Origin: Lachnospiraceae bacterium UBA1759
GTDB lineage: Bacteria; Bacillota; Clostridia; Lachnospirales; Lachnospiraceae
NCBI GenBank assembly: GCA_002315555.1
Contig: DCHF01000055.1
Coordinates: 75,660 to 139,659, forward strand
Direction of reading: 5' to 3'
DNA: 64,000 nt
In this document: piece by piece, positions 51,264 to 59,876 of the stretch
How positions within the stretch are numbered: the first letter of the stretch is position 1
How the letters are laid out: the number at the start of each line of letters is the position of its first letter
Position numbers and translations under genes: made by a program
Notes under the pieces: model-generated
Databases searched by the model: none
Seen by the model: the letters and a program-made list of their open reading frames with translations, nothing else
Told to the model about the DNA's origin: nothing

Positions 51264-52622
51264 ATGAAAAAGACAGGGAAGTATTTAGGCGACCGGCCGT
51301 TTTATGACAAGCTGATCCACCTTTCGGTGCCGATCGCGTTTGAAAGTCTGATGTTAGCTGCCGTAGCGGCAGCGGATGCGTTGATGCTCGGAAACGTGGA
51401 ACAGAATGCCATGTCCGCGGTATCGCTTGCAACTCAGATCCAGTTTATTCAGAACTGGATCATTACGGCCATCACCGCCGGCACCAACATATTAGGCGCG
51501 CAGTACTGGGGAAAGAAAGACCGTGAGGCCCTGGACGATATTTTTGCCATCAGCCTCCGTCTGGCAGGCCTTGCCAGCGTGCTGTGCTTCGTGGGATGCT
51601 TCTTCTTCCCGCGCTACCTGATGCTCCTCTTTACCAACGAGGAGGTGCTCGTAAACATCGGCGTAAGCTATCTTAAGATCGCCGGCTGGTCCTACCTTTT
51701 GACCGGTTTTGTGGAATGCTACCTTTCCATCATGCGTGTCAGTGATCACGCAAGTCCGTCCGCGTACATCAGTTCCGCGACGGTGGTGCTGAATATCATC
51801 CTGAATGCGATCCTGATCTTTGGCTGGTTCGGCCTTCCGGCAATGGGCGTCCGCGGAGCGGCGACGGCAACACTGATCGCCCGTGCGGTGGAACTCATCG
51901 TCTGTATCGTGATCTCGATGCGGAAGGATTTCATCGGCTTCCCGAGCCACCGGATCCTCAAGTTCAACAAGCTTCTGCGGAAGGATTTCCTGAAGGCGTC
52001 CATGCCGATCCTCGGGGCAAGCATTTTCTGGGGTGTCGGGTTTGCTTCCTATACCGCTTTCATGGGCCATATGGGAACGGATGCAGCAGCAGCTACATCG
52101 GTGGCGGCGGTCGTCCGCGACCTGGTCTGCTGTCTCTGCAACGGCCTCGGCGCAGCCGGCGGCATTATGGTCGGCAACGAGCTCGGCGCCGGTGACCTGG
52201 TAAAGGGCAAACAGTACGGCGACTGGCTGATGCGCATTTCCTATATCATCGGTATCCTGTCCACACTGATCATGCTGGCAGTTACTCCGCTCATCATGCA
52301 TTTCGTCAAGTTGACGGACGGCGCGCATTCCTATCTCCTCGGCATGATGGTCATCATGGCGGTCTATATGATCGGCCGTGCGGTCAATACCATTATTATC
52401 AACGGTATCTTTGCTGCCGGCGGCGATACGAATTTTGATATGTATTCGCTGGCAGTCGTTATGTGGGGTCTCGCGGTACCGCTTGCGGCGCTCGGAACCT
52501 TTGTGTTCCATTGGCCGGTGCTTGTGGTCTATGCCTGCACTTGCCTCGATGAGGTCGGCAAGATCCCGTGGGTCATGATCCATTATAAGAAATACAAGTG
52601 GGTCAAGGACCTGACAAGATAA
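51264..52622 (+). CDS. MATE-family efflux transporter
   Basis: This 452-residue protein starts behind AGGGGAAAC, after a small GCCGGAA-TTCCGGC hairpin. It has twelve membrane helices and the NorM-like opening DKLIHLSVPIAFESLMLAAVAAADALMLG. Repeated motifs such as TNILGAQYWGKKDR occur after helix 3. It lies 76 bases after the ferredoxin-reductase gene and 11 bases before the next small gene, so all may share one transcript. Its export substrate could be the product of the flavin-enzyme pair, but that is inference. Confidence 0.87.
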   Translation: MKKTGKYLGDRPFYDKLIHLSVPIAFESLMLAAVAAADALMLGNVEQNAMSAVSLATQIQFIQNWIITAITAGTNILGAQYWGKKDREALDDIFAISLRLAGLASVLCFVGCFFFPRYLMLLFTNEEVLVNIGVSYLKIAGWSYLLTGFVECYLSIMRVSDHASPSAYISSATVVLNIILNAILIFGWFGLPAMGVRGAATATLIARAVELIVCIVISMRKDFIGFPSHRILKFNKLLRKDFLKASMPILGASIFWGVGFASYTAFMGHMGTDAAAATSVAAVVRDLVCCLCNGLGAAGGIMVGNELGAGDLVKGKQYGDWLMRISYIIGILSTLIMLAVTPLIMHFVKLTDGAHSYLLGMMVIMAVYMIGRAVNTIIINGIFAAGGDTNFDMYSLAVVMWGLAVPLAALGTFVFHWPVLVVYACTCLDEVGKIPWVMIHYKKYKWVKDLTR

Positions 52623-52633
52623 GGGAGGAAGAT

Positions 52634-53053
52634 ATGGCACAGAAAAAGAACGGTACAAAGAATAATAAGGCAGCCGGCGCGGTGAAAAAGGCACCGCTTC
52701 CGAAAAAGGCGCTCGGGATTCCGGAGGGGTGGTTTTACGCAGCCGGACAGGAAGCAAACGTTGTGATGGTGAGAGCCGCGCTTCCGGAGGGCATGGAGTC
52801 CGATATCTGGAAAGAGGCCGGTGTACTCGAGGTCATTCTCGGGGAGAAGGAATCCATCGACATCGAAGAAATGGAAGTGGCCGATGAAGAGGCGCAGGCA
52901 TTCATGGACGAGCTCGGCGCAAAGAGTCTGTTTTATGTTTCCTTTGATCCGGGAATGTATGAAAAGGCATTGCCTGTTTTGAAGGCGATCGTCGCAGAGC
53001 TGGGCGGAAAAATGCTCGGTGACACTCCGAATCTGGAACCGGAGATCTGCTGA
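52634..53053 (+). CDS. Small protein of unknown function
   Basis: The ATG at 52634 follows GGGAGGAAG; an upstream frame inside the MATE gene lacks a ribosome site. The 139-residue product starts with a basic Lys/Ala-rich stretch of about 25 residues (GTKNNKAAGAVKKAPLPKKA), then an acidic domain containing GIPEGWFYAAGQEANVV and MEVADEEAQAFMDELG. I do not recognise a family. It overlaps the phosphoesterase gene by one base (TGATG), which suggests a shared job. Confidence 0.55.
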   Translation: MAQKKNGTKNNKAAGAVKKAPLPKKALGIPEGWFYAAGQEANVVMVRAALPEGMESDIWKEAGVLEVILGEKESIDIEEMEVADEEAQAFMDELGAKSLFYVSFDPGMYEKALPVLKAIVAELGGKMLGDTPNLEPEIC

Positions 53054-53751
53054 TGGCACTGTATGCGCTGGGGGATTTTCATCTGGCCTTCAGTTCCGAT
53101 AAGACGATGGATATCTTCGGAAAGGTCTGGGTGGATCACGAAAGGAAAATTGAAAAGAACTGCCGGAAGAGGGTGAAGCCGGAGGATACGCTGGTCATCA
53201 CCGGTGATCATTCACAAAGCAATTCACTGTCAGCATGTGAAAAGGACCTGGCGTTTATTGAAGCGCTTCCGGGGCGCAAGATCCTGCTTCGCGGCAATCA
53301 TGACCAGTTCTGGAACGTGAAGAAGACCGGACGTCTGAACGAATTGTATGCCGGCCGGCTGTTTTTTCTGCAAAACAATTATTATGTGTATGAGGATTAC
53401 GCGCTGGTAGGAACGAAGGGCTATTGCTTTGAGGGGAAGGATACCATCGAACACGGGGAGATGCTCCTTAAGCGCGAGGCGGAACGGCTGAGAAAGTCCT
53501 TTGAACTTGCGAGAGCCGACGGCTTCACTAAATTCGTGATGTTCCTGCATTTTCCGCCCACGTCCATCGGCGAGCAGGAGAGCGTGTTCACCCGCATGGC
53601 GGAGGAATACGGTGCGGAGCATGTGGTGTATTCGCATTGTCACGGAGAACCGCGCTGGGATGACAGCTTCAAGGGAAATGTAAACGGTGTGGAGTATCAT
53701 CTGGTGTCCGGGGATTTCCTGAATTTTAAGCCGGAGAAAATATTGGATTAA
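53053..53751 (+). CDS. Metallophosphoesterase-family protein
   Basis: This 232-residue protein has the calcineurin-like metal-site motifs in order: ALGDFHLAF (about residues 5-13), VITGDHSQSN, LLRGNHDQFW, MFLHFPP and VVYSHCHGE. The usual GD-x-SWG second motif is altered to GDHSQSN, but the Asp and His ligands are present. Two divalent metals should be bound. It starts on the stop of the preceding small protein (TGATG). The substrate could be a phosphodiester of a nucleotide or nucleic acid. The gene ends at a strong terminator. Confidence 0.85.
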   Translation: MALYALGDFHLAFSSDKTMDIFGKVWVDHERKIEKNCRKRVKPEDTLVITGDHSQSNSLSACEKDLAFIEALPGRKILLRGNHDQFWNVKKTGRLNELYAGRLFFLQNNYYVYEDYALVGTKGYCFEGKDTIEHGEMLLKREAERLRKSFELARADGFTKFVMFLHFPPTSIGEQESVFTRMAEEYGAEHVVYSHCHGEPRWDDSFKGNVNGVEYHLVSGDFLNFKPEKILD

Positions 53752-53753
53752 TA

Positions 53754-53787
53754 AAGAAAGACCTGCGGATTTCCGCAGGTCTTTCTT
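53754..53787 (+). terminator. Intrinsic terminator after the phosphoesterase gene
   Basis: AAGAAAGACCTGCGGA pairs perfectly with TCCGCAGGTCTTTCTT around TT. Confidence 0.88.
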
Positions 53788-53900
53788 GAATTTTGACTTA
53801 TAATTGTCTTTTTTTACGGAGGAGTACCCCAATTACGATTCCGGTGATGAAAAGAACTGCTGAAAAGTTGAGCCAACTGATTTTGGCGCGGATCTGATAA

Positions 53901-53936
53901 ACAAGCCCCCTGTGAAGTAATTCACAGGGGGCTTGT
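53901..53936 (-). terminator. Terminator of the glt-gln-ANTAR operon
   Basis: A 16-bp perfect stem (53901-53916 with 53921-53936, loop GTAA) has A and T flanks on both sides, immediately after the ANTAR gene. It works in both directions. The stretch 53795-53900 carries a coding-like minus-strand tail but no gene start. Confidence 0.85.
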
Positions 53937-53940
53937 TTTC

Positions 53941-54534
53941 TTACATTCTTCCGTACGTTTCAATGATCGACTCTGCGACTTCGCGTTTGGCTACGCAGCG
54001 GTCCATTGCCTGTTTCTCGATATAACGGTGGGCGTCCGGCTCCGACATGTTGAGCTTGTCGATGAGCAGCCACTTTGCACGGTTGACGAGACGGATCTCT
54101 TCCATCTTTTCTTCCAGCGTGGCGGATTTCTTCTCGAATTTCCGGAGGCGTTCACGGGCGGCCTTCATCCAGTTCATCGCATTCATGAGCGTGGACGGTA
54201 CAATGGGCTTGGCGAGGCAAAAAACGCCGTTATCCATCAGTTTTTGATTCAGTTCGTCATATACATCGGACTTTGCGAGAAACATACAAACGGTGTCATG
54301 TTTGCCGTTTGAAATGTCAATGGCAAAACGCGTTCCCATGTCATCCGGCAGCGGGGAATTAACGATCACGATGTCGATGGCATTCTCCACCAGATACCGC
54401 TTGGCATTGGCCAGACTTCCCGCAAAAAACAGCGGATCAAAGTTTTGTTCGGCAAACAGAGTACGGAGAGTATCGTTGAATTTCTCCGAGGAGGAGACCA
54501 CGAGTACGCTGTATGTCCGATTGTCAAATATCAT
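53941..54534 (-). CDS. ANTAR-domain transcription antiterminator with a degenerate receiver
   Basis: This 197-residue protein has an N-terminal CheY-like fold, a coiled-coil helix (about 120-150), and a C-terminal ANTAR RNA-binding domain (EEKMEEIRLVNRAKWLLIDK ... ESIIETYG). ANTAR proteins bind hairpins with six-base loops in leader RNAs and block terminators. The receiver lacks the phospho-acceptor Asp; the usual VxxDxxMPD position reads VNSPLPDD, and the acidic pair near the start reads VSSSEK. It is probably controlled by ligand or partner, not by phosphorylation. It is the last gene of the glutamate synthase-glutamine synthetase operon, behind AAAGGAGG. Confidence 0.88.
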   Translation of the reverse strand: MIFDNRTYSVLVVSSSEKFNDTLRTLFAEQNFDPLFFAGSLANAKRYLVENAIDIVIVNSPLPDDMGTRFAIDISNGKHDTVCMFLAKSDVYDELNQKLMDNGVFCLAKPIVPSTLMNAMNWMKAARERLRKFEKKSATLEEKMEEIRLVNRAKWLLIDKLNMSEPDAHRYIEKQAMDRCVAKREVAESIIETYGRM

Positions 54535-54578
54535 GGAACCCTCCTTTCACGTTTTGTTTGTTACACATAACCTGCGAT

Positions 54579-54615
54579 TATTCCCGTGTGGCATCGGAAC
54601 GACAGACAGGGAATA
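54579..54615 (-). promoter_or_regulatory. Hairpin between glnA and the ANTAR gene
   Basis: TATTCCC (54579-54585) and GGGAATA (54609-54615) can pair across 23 bases. No T run follows, so it may set message stability or processing between the two genes rather than end transcription. Confidence 0.35.
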
Positions 54616-54633
54616 CGTTGTCTTTGAACGGTA

Positions 54634-55842
54634 TTATTCGCAGTAGGTCTCGATCATCGACTGCGGAAGATGCGTCCGTATGAACTCGCTTTCACGGGCG
54701 GCCTTAGCGGCTTCTTCGCGGGTCGCGGGAAGCATCGTCAGTCCTTTTACAGTCTCCTCATCGGCTCTGAACAGATTGATGTTCGTTGCCGGCGGAAGCT
54801 CTTCATTACGCTCGAGGCCGTGCAGGCAGGCGTAGATCAGGAGGGTATAGGCCAGATAGGGATTGGTTCCCGGATCCGGAGAGCGGAGCTCAACACGCTT
54901 GAACTGCTCGTATGCCGCGGGGATACGGATAAGCTGGGAACGGTTCTCACTGGACCAGGTCACATAGCGCGGTGCTTTGTTGGCGCCGAAACGCTTGTAG
55001 GAATCCTCGGTCGGATTTAAGAAAATCGTCATGGCCGGAACACGGTTCAGAATACCCGCGATCATGTGATCGGTCATGTCCTCACCGGAGTCGGATTTGA
55101 CGGAGATATTGATGTGCATGCCATTACCCGGTTCGTCAGCCAGCGGCTTCGGGGAGAAGTCGGCGTAAAGACCGTTACGGAAAGCGATGGAGCGGACTAC
55201 ACGGGTGAAGGTGACAGCGTTATCGGCCGCGGAAAGCGGATCGGAATAACGGAAGTCGATCTCGTTCTGTCCCGGACCCTCCTCATGATGCGAACTCTCC
55301 GGCATGATTTCCATGCGCTCTAATGTCAGGCAGATATCGCGGCGGACGTTTTCGCCCTTATCGAGCGGGGCGATGTCCATGTAGCCGGCGTGATCGTGCG
55401 GTGTCCTGGTCGGCGCACCGTTTTCATCAAGCTCGAACAGATAGAATTCCATCTCGGCACCGAAGGAAAAATGGAAGCCCTCGGATTCCGCGCGTGCCAC
55501 AGCGGTTTTCAAAAGCGTGCGGGCATCGTTTTCAAAAACGGTGCCGTCCGGGTAAGTAACGGTGCAGATCATCTGAACAACACGGCCGTGTTCGGGACGC
55601 CAGGGCAGAAGCGCCAACGTATCCGGATCCGGATGCAGGAAGAGATCGGAGTAGACCTCGCCGCCAAAACCGCGGATCGCGGAGGCATCGATGGCAATAC
55701 CGTATTTAAAGGCGCGCATCAGCTCGCCCGGCATGATCGACTTATTCTTAATGGTACCGAACACATCACAGAAAGCGAGGCGGATGAATTTGACATCCTC
55801 CTCGATCACATATTCCAGGACTTCTTCGACAGAATACTTCAT
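54634..55842 (-). CDS. glnA: Glutamine synthetase, short type I-like form
   Basis: This 402-residue enzyme joins ammonia and glutamate using ATP. The start was set at ATG 55842, ten bases after GAGAGG. Type I signatures are present: ECDVFGTIKNKSIMPGEL-like opening (FCDVFGTIKN), SHHEEGPGQNEIDFRY (metal and substrate loop), PGNGMHINIS, NPTEDSYKRFGANKAPRYVTWS and ELRSPDPGTNPYLAYTLLI. It is shorter than the usual 440-470 residues and lacks the adenylylation-tyrosine region of enterobacterial forms. It is translated after the glutamate synthase genes, so ammonia assimilation and glutamate formation are made together. Confidence 0.9.
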   Translation of the reverse strand: MKYSVEEVLEYVIEEDVKFIRLAFCDVFGTIKNKSIMPGELMRAFKYGIAIDASAIRGFGGEVYSDLFLHPDPDTLALLPWRPEHGRVVQMICTVTYPDGTVFENDARTLLKTAVARAESEGFHFSFGAEMEFYLFELDENGAPTRTPHDHAGYMDIAPLDKGENVRRDICLTLERMEIMPESSHHEEGPGQNEIDFRYSDPLSAADNAVTFTRVVRSIAFRNGLYADFSPKPLADEPGNGMHINISVKSDSGEDMTDHMIAGILNRVPAMTIFLNPTEDSYKRFGANKAPRYVTWSSENRSQLIRIPAAYEQFKRVELRSPDPGTNPYLAYTLLIYACLHGLERNEELPPATNINLFRADEETVKGLTMLPATREEAAKAARESEFIRTHLPQSMIETYCE

Positions 55843-55876
55843 AACAGTTCCTCTCAATATAAACAGGACAATACCC

Positions 55877-55899
55877 GCGGCTTCGAAAAGCTGCGGGCA
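55877..55899 (-). promoter_or_regulatory. Hairpin ahead of glnA inside the operon
   Basis: On the minus strand CCCGC-A-GCTT, a TTCG loop and AAGC-C-GCGGG form a stable stem. It lacks the U run of a terminator. It may protect the glnA part of the message or pause polymerase. Confidence 0.5.
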
Positions 55900-55969
55900 G
55901 ATCCGTTTCGTTTTCCGCAGTACATCGCAGATAATCGATCTACTGCTTATTAAAATACCTTATTCCGGC

Positions 55970-56686
55970 TCAGTTTGCAACATACATTTGCTTGTAGGGG
56001 TTGCTGCTGTCGGGGGTGACGATCGTGAAATCCGCATCAAGAAGAGTGGCGTAATCGTAATCGAACAGACGGCAGTACTCTTTCAGATAAGCGCTGACAG
56101 CTTCCAGATCCTCTTTGGTTGCGGGAACCGCCTTGACGCCCGGGTTGAACCGCACGTCCTTACAATCGGAACGGAGGATCATCTTTCCGCCGTGCATACC
56201 GGTGCCGGGGAAATTGCCGACGATCTTCTTTTCGGTCAGGCCCAGGACGATGATGATTCCACCGGCCTGATATTCGCCGAGGAAGCTTCCCGCACCGCCG
56301 CCGATGACCAGCGCCGGAACCTTTTCCTTATAGGCCTTCATATGAATGCCTGCTCGATAACCCGCGTCTCCTTTGACATAGATGGTGCCGCCGCGCATCG
56401 CGTAACCTGCCGCATCACCGATGTTTCCGTGGATCACAATGGAACCGTCATTCATCGTATCGCCGACCGCGTCCTGCGCATTGCCGTTCACGACGATGTC
56501 CGCACCGTTCAGGTACGCGCCGAGCGCATTGCCCGGGATGCCCTGAATGGCGATCGTACGACCGCTCTGGCCGTCTGCGATGAAACGCTGACCCAGACAG
56601 TTCGTGATTTCGATATCGCCCTCGGTCTTACGGACCAGGTCATTCAGTTTCGTATAGTCCAGTTCTTTAGCATCGATCGTTGTCAT
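55970..56686 (-). CDS. Glutamate synthase GXGXG-domain protein (split GltB C-terminal part)
   Basis: This 238-residue protein corresponds to the C-terminal right-handed beta-helix of glutamate synthase, here encoded separately. The repeats are typical: IQGIPGNALGAYLNGADIVV, GDTMNDGSIVIHGNIGDAAG, YAMRGGTIYVKGDAGYRAG and GMHGGKMILRSDCK. In full-length enzymes this domain gives structure to the ammonia channel. The start overlaps the stop of the NAD(P)H-linked oxidoreductase gene (ATGA). Archaeal and clostridial glutamate synthases with the three domains as separate proteins are known. Confidence 0.9.
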   Translation of the reverse strand: MTTIDAKELDYTKLNDLVRKTEGDIEITNCLGQRFIADGQSGRTIAIQGIPGNALGAYLNGADIVVNGNAQDAVGDTMNDGSIVIHGNIGDAAGYAMRGGTIYVKGDAGYRAGIHMKAYKEKVPALVIGGGAGSFLGEYQAGGIIIVLGLTEKKIVGNFPGTGMHGGKMILRSDCKDVRFNPGVKAVPATKEDLEAVSAYLKEYCRLFDYDYATLLDADFTIVTPDSSNPYKQMYVAN

Positions 56687-57933
56687 ACTTCACCTCCGAG
56701 CACCTTTACACGGTAGTCCTTGGAGAAGGCTGCCAGTGCCGGTTCTTTCTTCAGTTTTTCAAAATCCACGCTGTCAAGCGGCACACGGTTGCGGATCATT
56801 GCGGTGTAGATGCCCGCGCGGTCCACGTTACCGATCAGCATGAATCCGGTCAGAAGACCGTCTTTTGTGAAAAGGCGTTTCATGGTGCCTTCGGATCTCT
56901 CTTCATAGACTGCGCCGCCTTCGGATTCGGGGAAGGAGGTGCCGGCACTCATGGAATGAAGGCCGTAGAAGCCGATGGCATTCATCGGGATCGCATTGTC
57001 AAAAACAGCTTCTCCGCCGGCCATGTTGATACCGGCCGTGCGTCCCTGAATGTATGCATTCGGAAGGATCGCGAGCACGCGGTTCTTGCCGATGGACATG
57101 TCCGGACCCTCGGCACAGTCGCCTGCGGAATAAATACCGGCCGCGGTGGTGCGCATGCCGTGGTCTACCACGATACCGCGGTTGACTTCCGCGCCGGCTT
57201 CCTTTGCGATGCCGGAATTTGCGCGGACACCGATGGCCAGAACGAGAATATCAAAGTCGATCTTCTTTCCGCTCTTCATGACCGCGGTATTGCCCTTGAA
57301 TTCGGTCACGGTATCGGAAAGAAGGAATTCCATGCCGTGCTCCTCCAGTTTGTCCTGCATCATTTTTGCACAGTCGTTGTCGAAGATGGAAGAGAGCACG
57401 CGGTCCGCAAGATCACAGACCGTAATATGTCCGACGCGTTCGGCAATGCCTTCCGCGCATTTTAAACCGATCAGACCTGCACCGACGATGAGTACGCGGG
57501 CTTCCGGAGTCAGGACTTTTTCAAGTGCCAGTGCGTCATCGAGCGTCAGGAACGGGAACTTTACGGAAACGGTTTCCAGCCCGGTAAATGGAGGGACAAA
57601 CGGGCTGGAACCGGAAGCAATACAGAGCGAGGAATAAGGAAGTGCCTCACCCGTGGAGACAGTAACGGTCTTGTTTTCCGCATCGATCTTTTCTGCGGTA
57701 ACGCCGTACAAAACACGGCAGCCGTTCTTTTCGTAAAAGTCCGCGGGGCGATAGTTCATGCGTTCCACATGAGCCTTGCCTTCCAGGTAATAGGAGATGA
57801 GCGGTCTGCAGTAGACCGGCCATGTTTCTTTTGAAATAACGGTGATGGGCGTGTCTTTATCCACGCTCCGGATGCCTTCGATGCAGCCTGCCGCCGCCGT
57901 ACCATTGCCGATGATCACATAATTCTTTTCCAT
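56683..57933 (-). CDS. NAD(P)/FAD-dependent oxidoreductase of the rubredoxin-reductase/NirB-like type
   Basis: The ATG at 57933 lies behind GAGGAGAG; a longer frame reaches into the ferredoxin gene. The 416-residue protein has an FAD site (VIIGNGTAAAGCIEGIR), an NAD(P) site (VLIVGAGLIGLKCAEGIAERV), and the late FAD motif YSAGDCAEG. It has the layout of pyridine nucleotide-disulfide oxidoreductases without the redox disulfide. In this operon it probably supplies electrons to the split glutamate synthase in place of a GltD subunit. It ends with an ATGA overlap to the GXGXG gene. Confidence 0.88.
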   Translation of the reverse strand: MEKNYVIIGNGTAAAGCIEGIRSVDKDTPITVISKETWPVYCRPLISYYLEGKAHVERMNYRPADFYEKNGCRVLYGVTAEKIDAENKTVTVSTGEALPYSSLCIASGSSPFVPPFTGLETVSVKFPFLTLDDALALEKVLTPEARVLIVGAGLIGLKCAEGIAERVGHITVCDLADRVLSSIFDNDCAKMMQDKLEEHGMEFLLSDTVTEFKGNTAVMKSGKKIDFDILVLAIGVRANSGIAKEAGAEVNRGIVVDHGMRTTAAGIYSAGDCAEGPDMSIGKNRVLAILPNAYIQGRTAGINMAGGEAVFDNAIPMNAIGFYGLHSMSAGTSFPESEGGAVYEERSEGTMKRLFTKDGLLTGFMLIGNVDRAGIYTAMIRNRVPLDSVDFEKLKKEPALAAFSKDYRVKVLGGEV

Positions 57934-57934
57934 A

Positions 57935-58366
57935 TTATCTCTCCTCATACACAATGGCCCGGTTCGGACAGCCCTTGACACAGGCCGGAGAACCCGCGGA
58001 ATTTTGAAGACACAGCTCGCACTTCTGCACAGCACCGGTCTCGCTCTGAGACAGCGCACCGTACGGGCAGACCAGCACGCAGGTCAGACAGCCCACGCAT
58101 TTTTCATGGTCGATGATCACCGCGCCGTCCGCGCCGCGTGACAACGCGCCGGAGATGCAGCTCTTGATGCACATCGGATCCGTACAGTGTCTGCAGTTGA
58201 CCGCGAAGGTGATCTTTTCATCGCCCTCGATGCGGATGCGGGGCAGCACCGGCCGGTCCTTTAAGGCCTTGACCATGTCCTTCATGCCGGAATTGGCAAA
58301 TGCACAGTTATACTCACAGAGATGGCAGCCCAGGCACCACTCTTCATTTACATAGACTCTTTTCAT
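57935..58366 (-). CDS. Poly-[4Fe-4S] ferredoxin-like electron-transfer protein
   Basis: This 143-residue protein has four cysteine groups: CLGCHLCEYNC near residue 10, CRHCTDPMCIKSC, CVGCLTCVLVCP, and CELCLQNSAGSPACVKGCP. They can hold up to four [4Fe-4S] clusters, as in DMSO-reductase-beta or HycB-like subunits. It lies between the glutamate synthase FMN subunit and the NAD(P)H-linked oxidoreductase, four bases from one and one base from the other, and should carry electrons between them. It starts just behind its upstream neighbour's stop. Confidence 0.9.
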   Translation of the reverse strand: MKRVYVNEEWCLGCHLCEYNCAFANSGMKDMVKALKDRPVLPRIRIEGDEKITFAVNCRHCTDPMCIKSCISGALSRGADGAVIIDHEKCVGCLTCVLVCPYGALSQSETGAVQKCELCLQNSAGSPACVKGCPNRAIVYEER

Positions 58367-58370
58367 AGTG

Positions 58371-59876
58371 TTATTCTCCCGCGTGTGAAATGCCGAGGAT
58401 CTCCAGTTCCTTTTCCGTGAGACCCACGCCGCGAAGCATCAGACGGTTGCCGCGCAGGGCTTCGATCGAGTTGATGCCCATGCCGCCCATCAGCTCCTTG
58501 ATCTCGTGCTGCCATGCGGTCAGCAGGTTGATCAGACGCTCCGAACCGACATCGGGGTTCAGACGCTTGACGAGTTCGGGACGCTGTGTGGCAATACCCC
58601 AGTTGCATTTGCCGGTCTGGCAGGTACGGCAGAGGTGGCAGCCCAGTGCGAGGACGGCGGCGGTGGCGATGTAGCAGGCATCGGCGCCCAGGGCCACGGC
58701 CTTGACGACATCGGCTGCACTGCGGATGGAACCGCCCACTACGAGGGATACGTTGTTGCGGATGCCCTCATCGCGGAGACGCTTGTCAACGACGGCGAGT
58801 GCAAGCTCGATCGGAATACCGACGTTATCGCGGATACGGGTCGGTGCTGCGCCGGTACCGCCGCGGAAACCGTCGATGGCGATGATGTCCGCACCGGAGC
58901 GGGCCACACCGCTGGCGATGGCCGCAATGTTATGAACGGCTGCGACCTTGACAATGACGGGTTTTTTATACTCGGTTGCTTCTTTTAACGAGAAGACGAG
59001 CTGACGCAGGTCCTCGATGGAGTAGATGTCGTGATGCGGCGCCGGGGAGATGGCATCGGAGCCTTCCGGGATCATACGGGTACGGGAAACATCGCCCACG
59101 ATCTTGGTACCGGGCAGATGTCCGCCGATGCCGGGCTTTGCGCCCTGCCCCATCTTGATCTCAACAGCCGCGCCGGCTTCCAGATATTCCTTATGAACGC
59201 CGAAACGTCCGGATGCGACCTGGACGATGGTGTTCGGACCGTATACGTAGAAATCCTCATGCAGACCGCCTTCACCGGTGTTGTAGTAAACCCCGAGTGC
59301 CTGCGCCGCGCGGGCCAGGCTGGCATGTGCGTTGTAGCTGATGGAACCGTAGCTCATGGCGGAGAACATGACCGGCATGGAAAGCTCCAGCTGCGGCGGG
59401 AGGTCCGTCTTCAGGTTACCGTTCTCATCGCGTTCCATGACGCCGGGCTTCTTTCCGAGGAAGACGCGGGTCTCCATCGGCTCACGCAGCGGGTCGATGG
59501 ACGGGTTCGTGACCTGTGACGCGTTGATCAGGATCTTATCCCAGTAGACCGGAAGCGGCTTCGGGTTGCCCATGGAAGAGAGCAGTACGCCGCCGGAGTT
59601 GGCCTGCTTGTAGATCTCGCGGATGGTATCGCCCTGCCAGTTCGCATTCTCACGGAACGTGCAGTCGCTCTTTACGATCTTCAGTGCGCGTGTCGGACAA
59701 AGCGATACGCAGCGCTGGCAGTTTACACATTTGGCATCATCACTGAGCATCACATGGCCGTCTTCGTCATAGGTATGCACTTCGTTAGCACATTGACGCT
59801 CACAGACGCGGCAGCGGATGCAGCGGGAGTCGTTTCTCACGACTTCAAATTCAGGATATAAAAATTCGATTCCCAT
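58371..59876 (-). CDS. Glutamate synthase FMN/Fe-S subunit (split GltB central domain) with N-terminal ferredoxin domain
   Basis: This 501-residue protein makes glutamate from 2-oxoglutarate and ammonia. An N-terminal domain has two [4Fe-4S] motifs (CIRCRVCERQC and CVNCQRCVSLCP). The FMN-binding TIM barrel follows (GQGAKPGIGGHLPGTKI, SPAPHHDIYSIEDL, DGFRGGTGAAPTRIRD), and near the end CHLCRTCQTGKCNWG supplies the family cluster. Its start overlaps the stop of the amidotransferase gene by one base (TGATG), so the glutaminase and synthase parts are made together. Electron input should come from the neighbouring ferredoxin-like protein. Confidence 0.92.
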   Translation of the reverse strand: MGIEFLYPEFEVVRNDSRCIRCRVCERQCANEVHTYDEDGHVMLSDDAKCVNCQRCVSLCPTRALKIVKSDCTFRENANWQGDTIREIYKQANSGGVLLSSMGNPKPLPVYWDKILINASQVTNPSIDPLREPMETRVFLGKKPGVMERDENGNLKTDLPPQLELSMPVMFSAMSYGSISYNAHASLARAAQALGVYYNTGEGGLHEDFYVYGPNTIVQVASGRFGVHKEYLEAGAAVEIKMGQGAKPGIGGHLPGTKIVGDVSRTRMIPEGSDAISPAPHHDIYSIEDLRQLVFSLKEATEYKKPVIVKVAAVHNIAAIASGVARSGADIIAIDGFRGGTGAAPTRIRDNVGIPIELALAVVDKRLRDEGIRNNVSLVVGGSIRSAADVVKAVALGADACYIATAAVLALGCHLCRTCQTGKCNWGIATQRPELVKRLNPDVGSERLINLLTAWQHEIKELMGGMGINSIEALRGNRLMLRGVGLTEKELEILGISHAGE

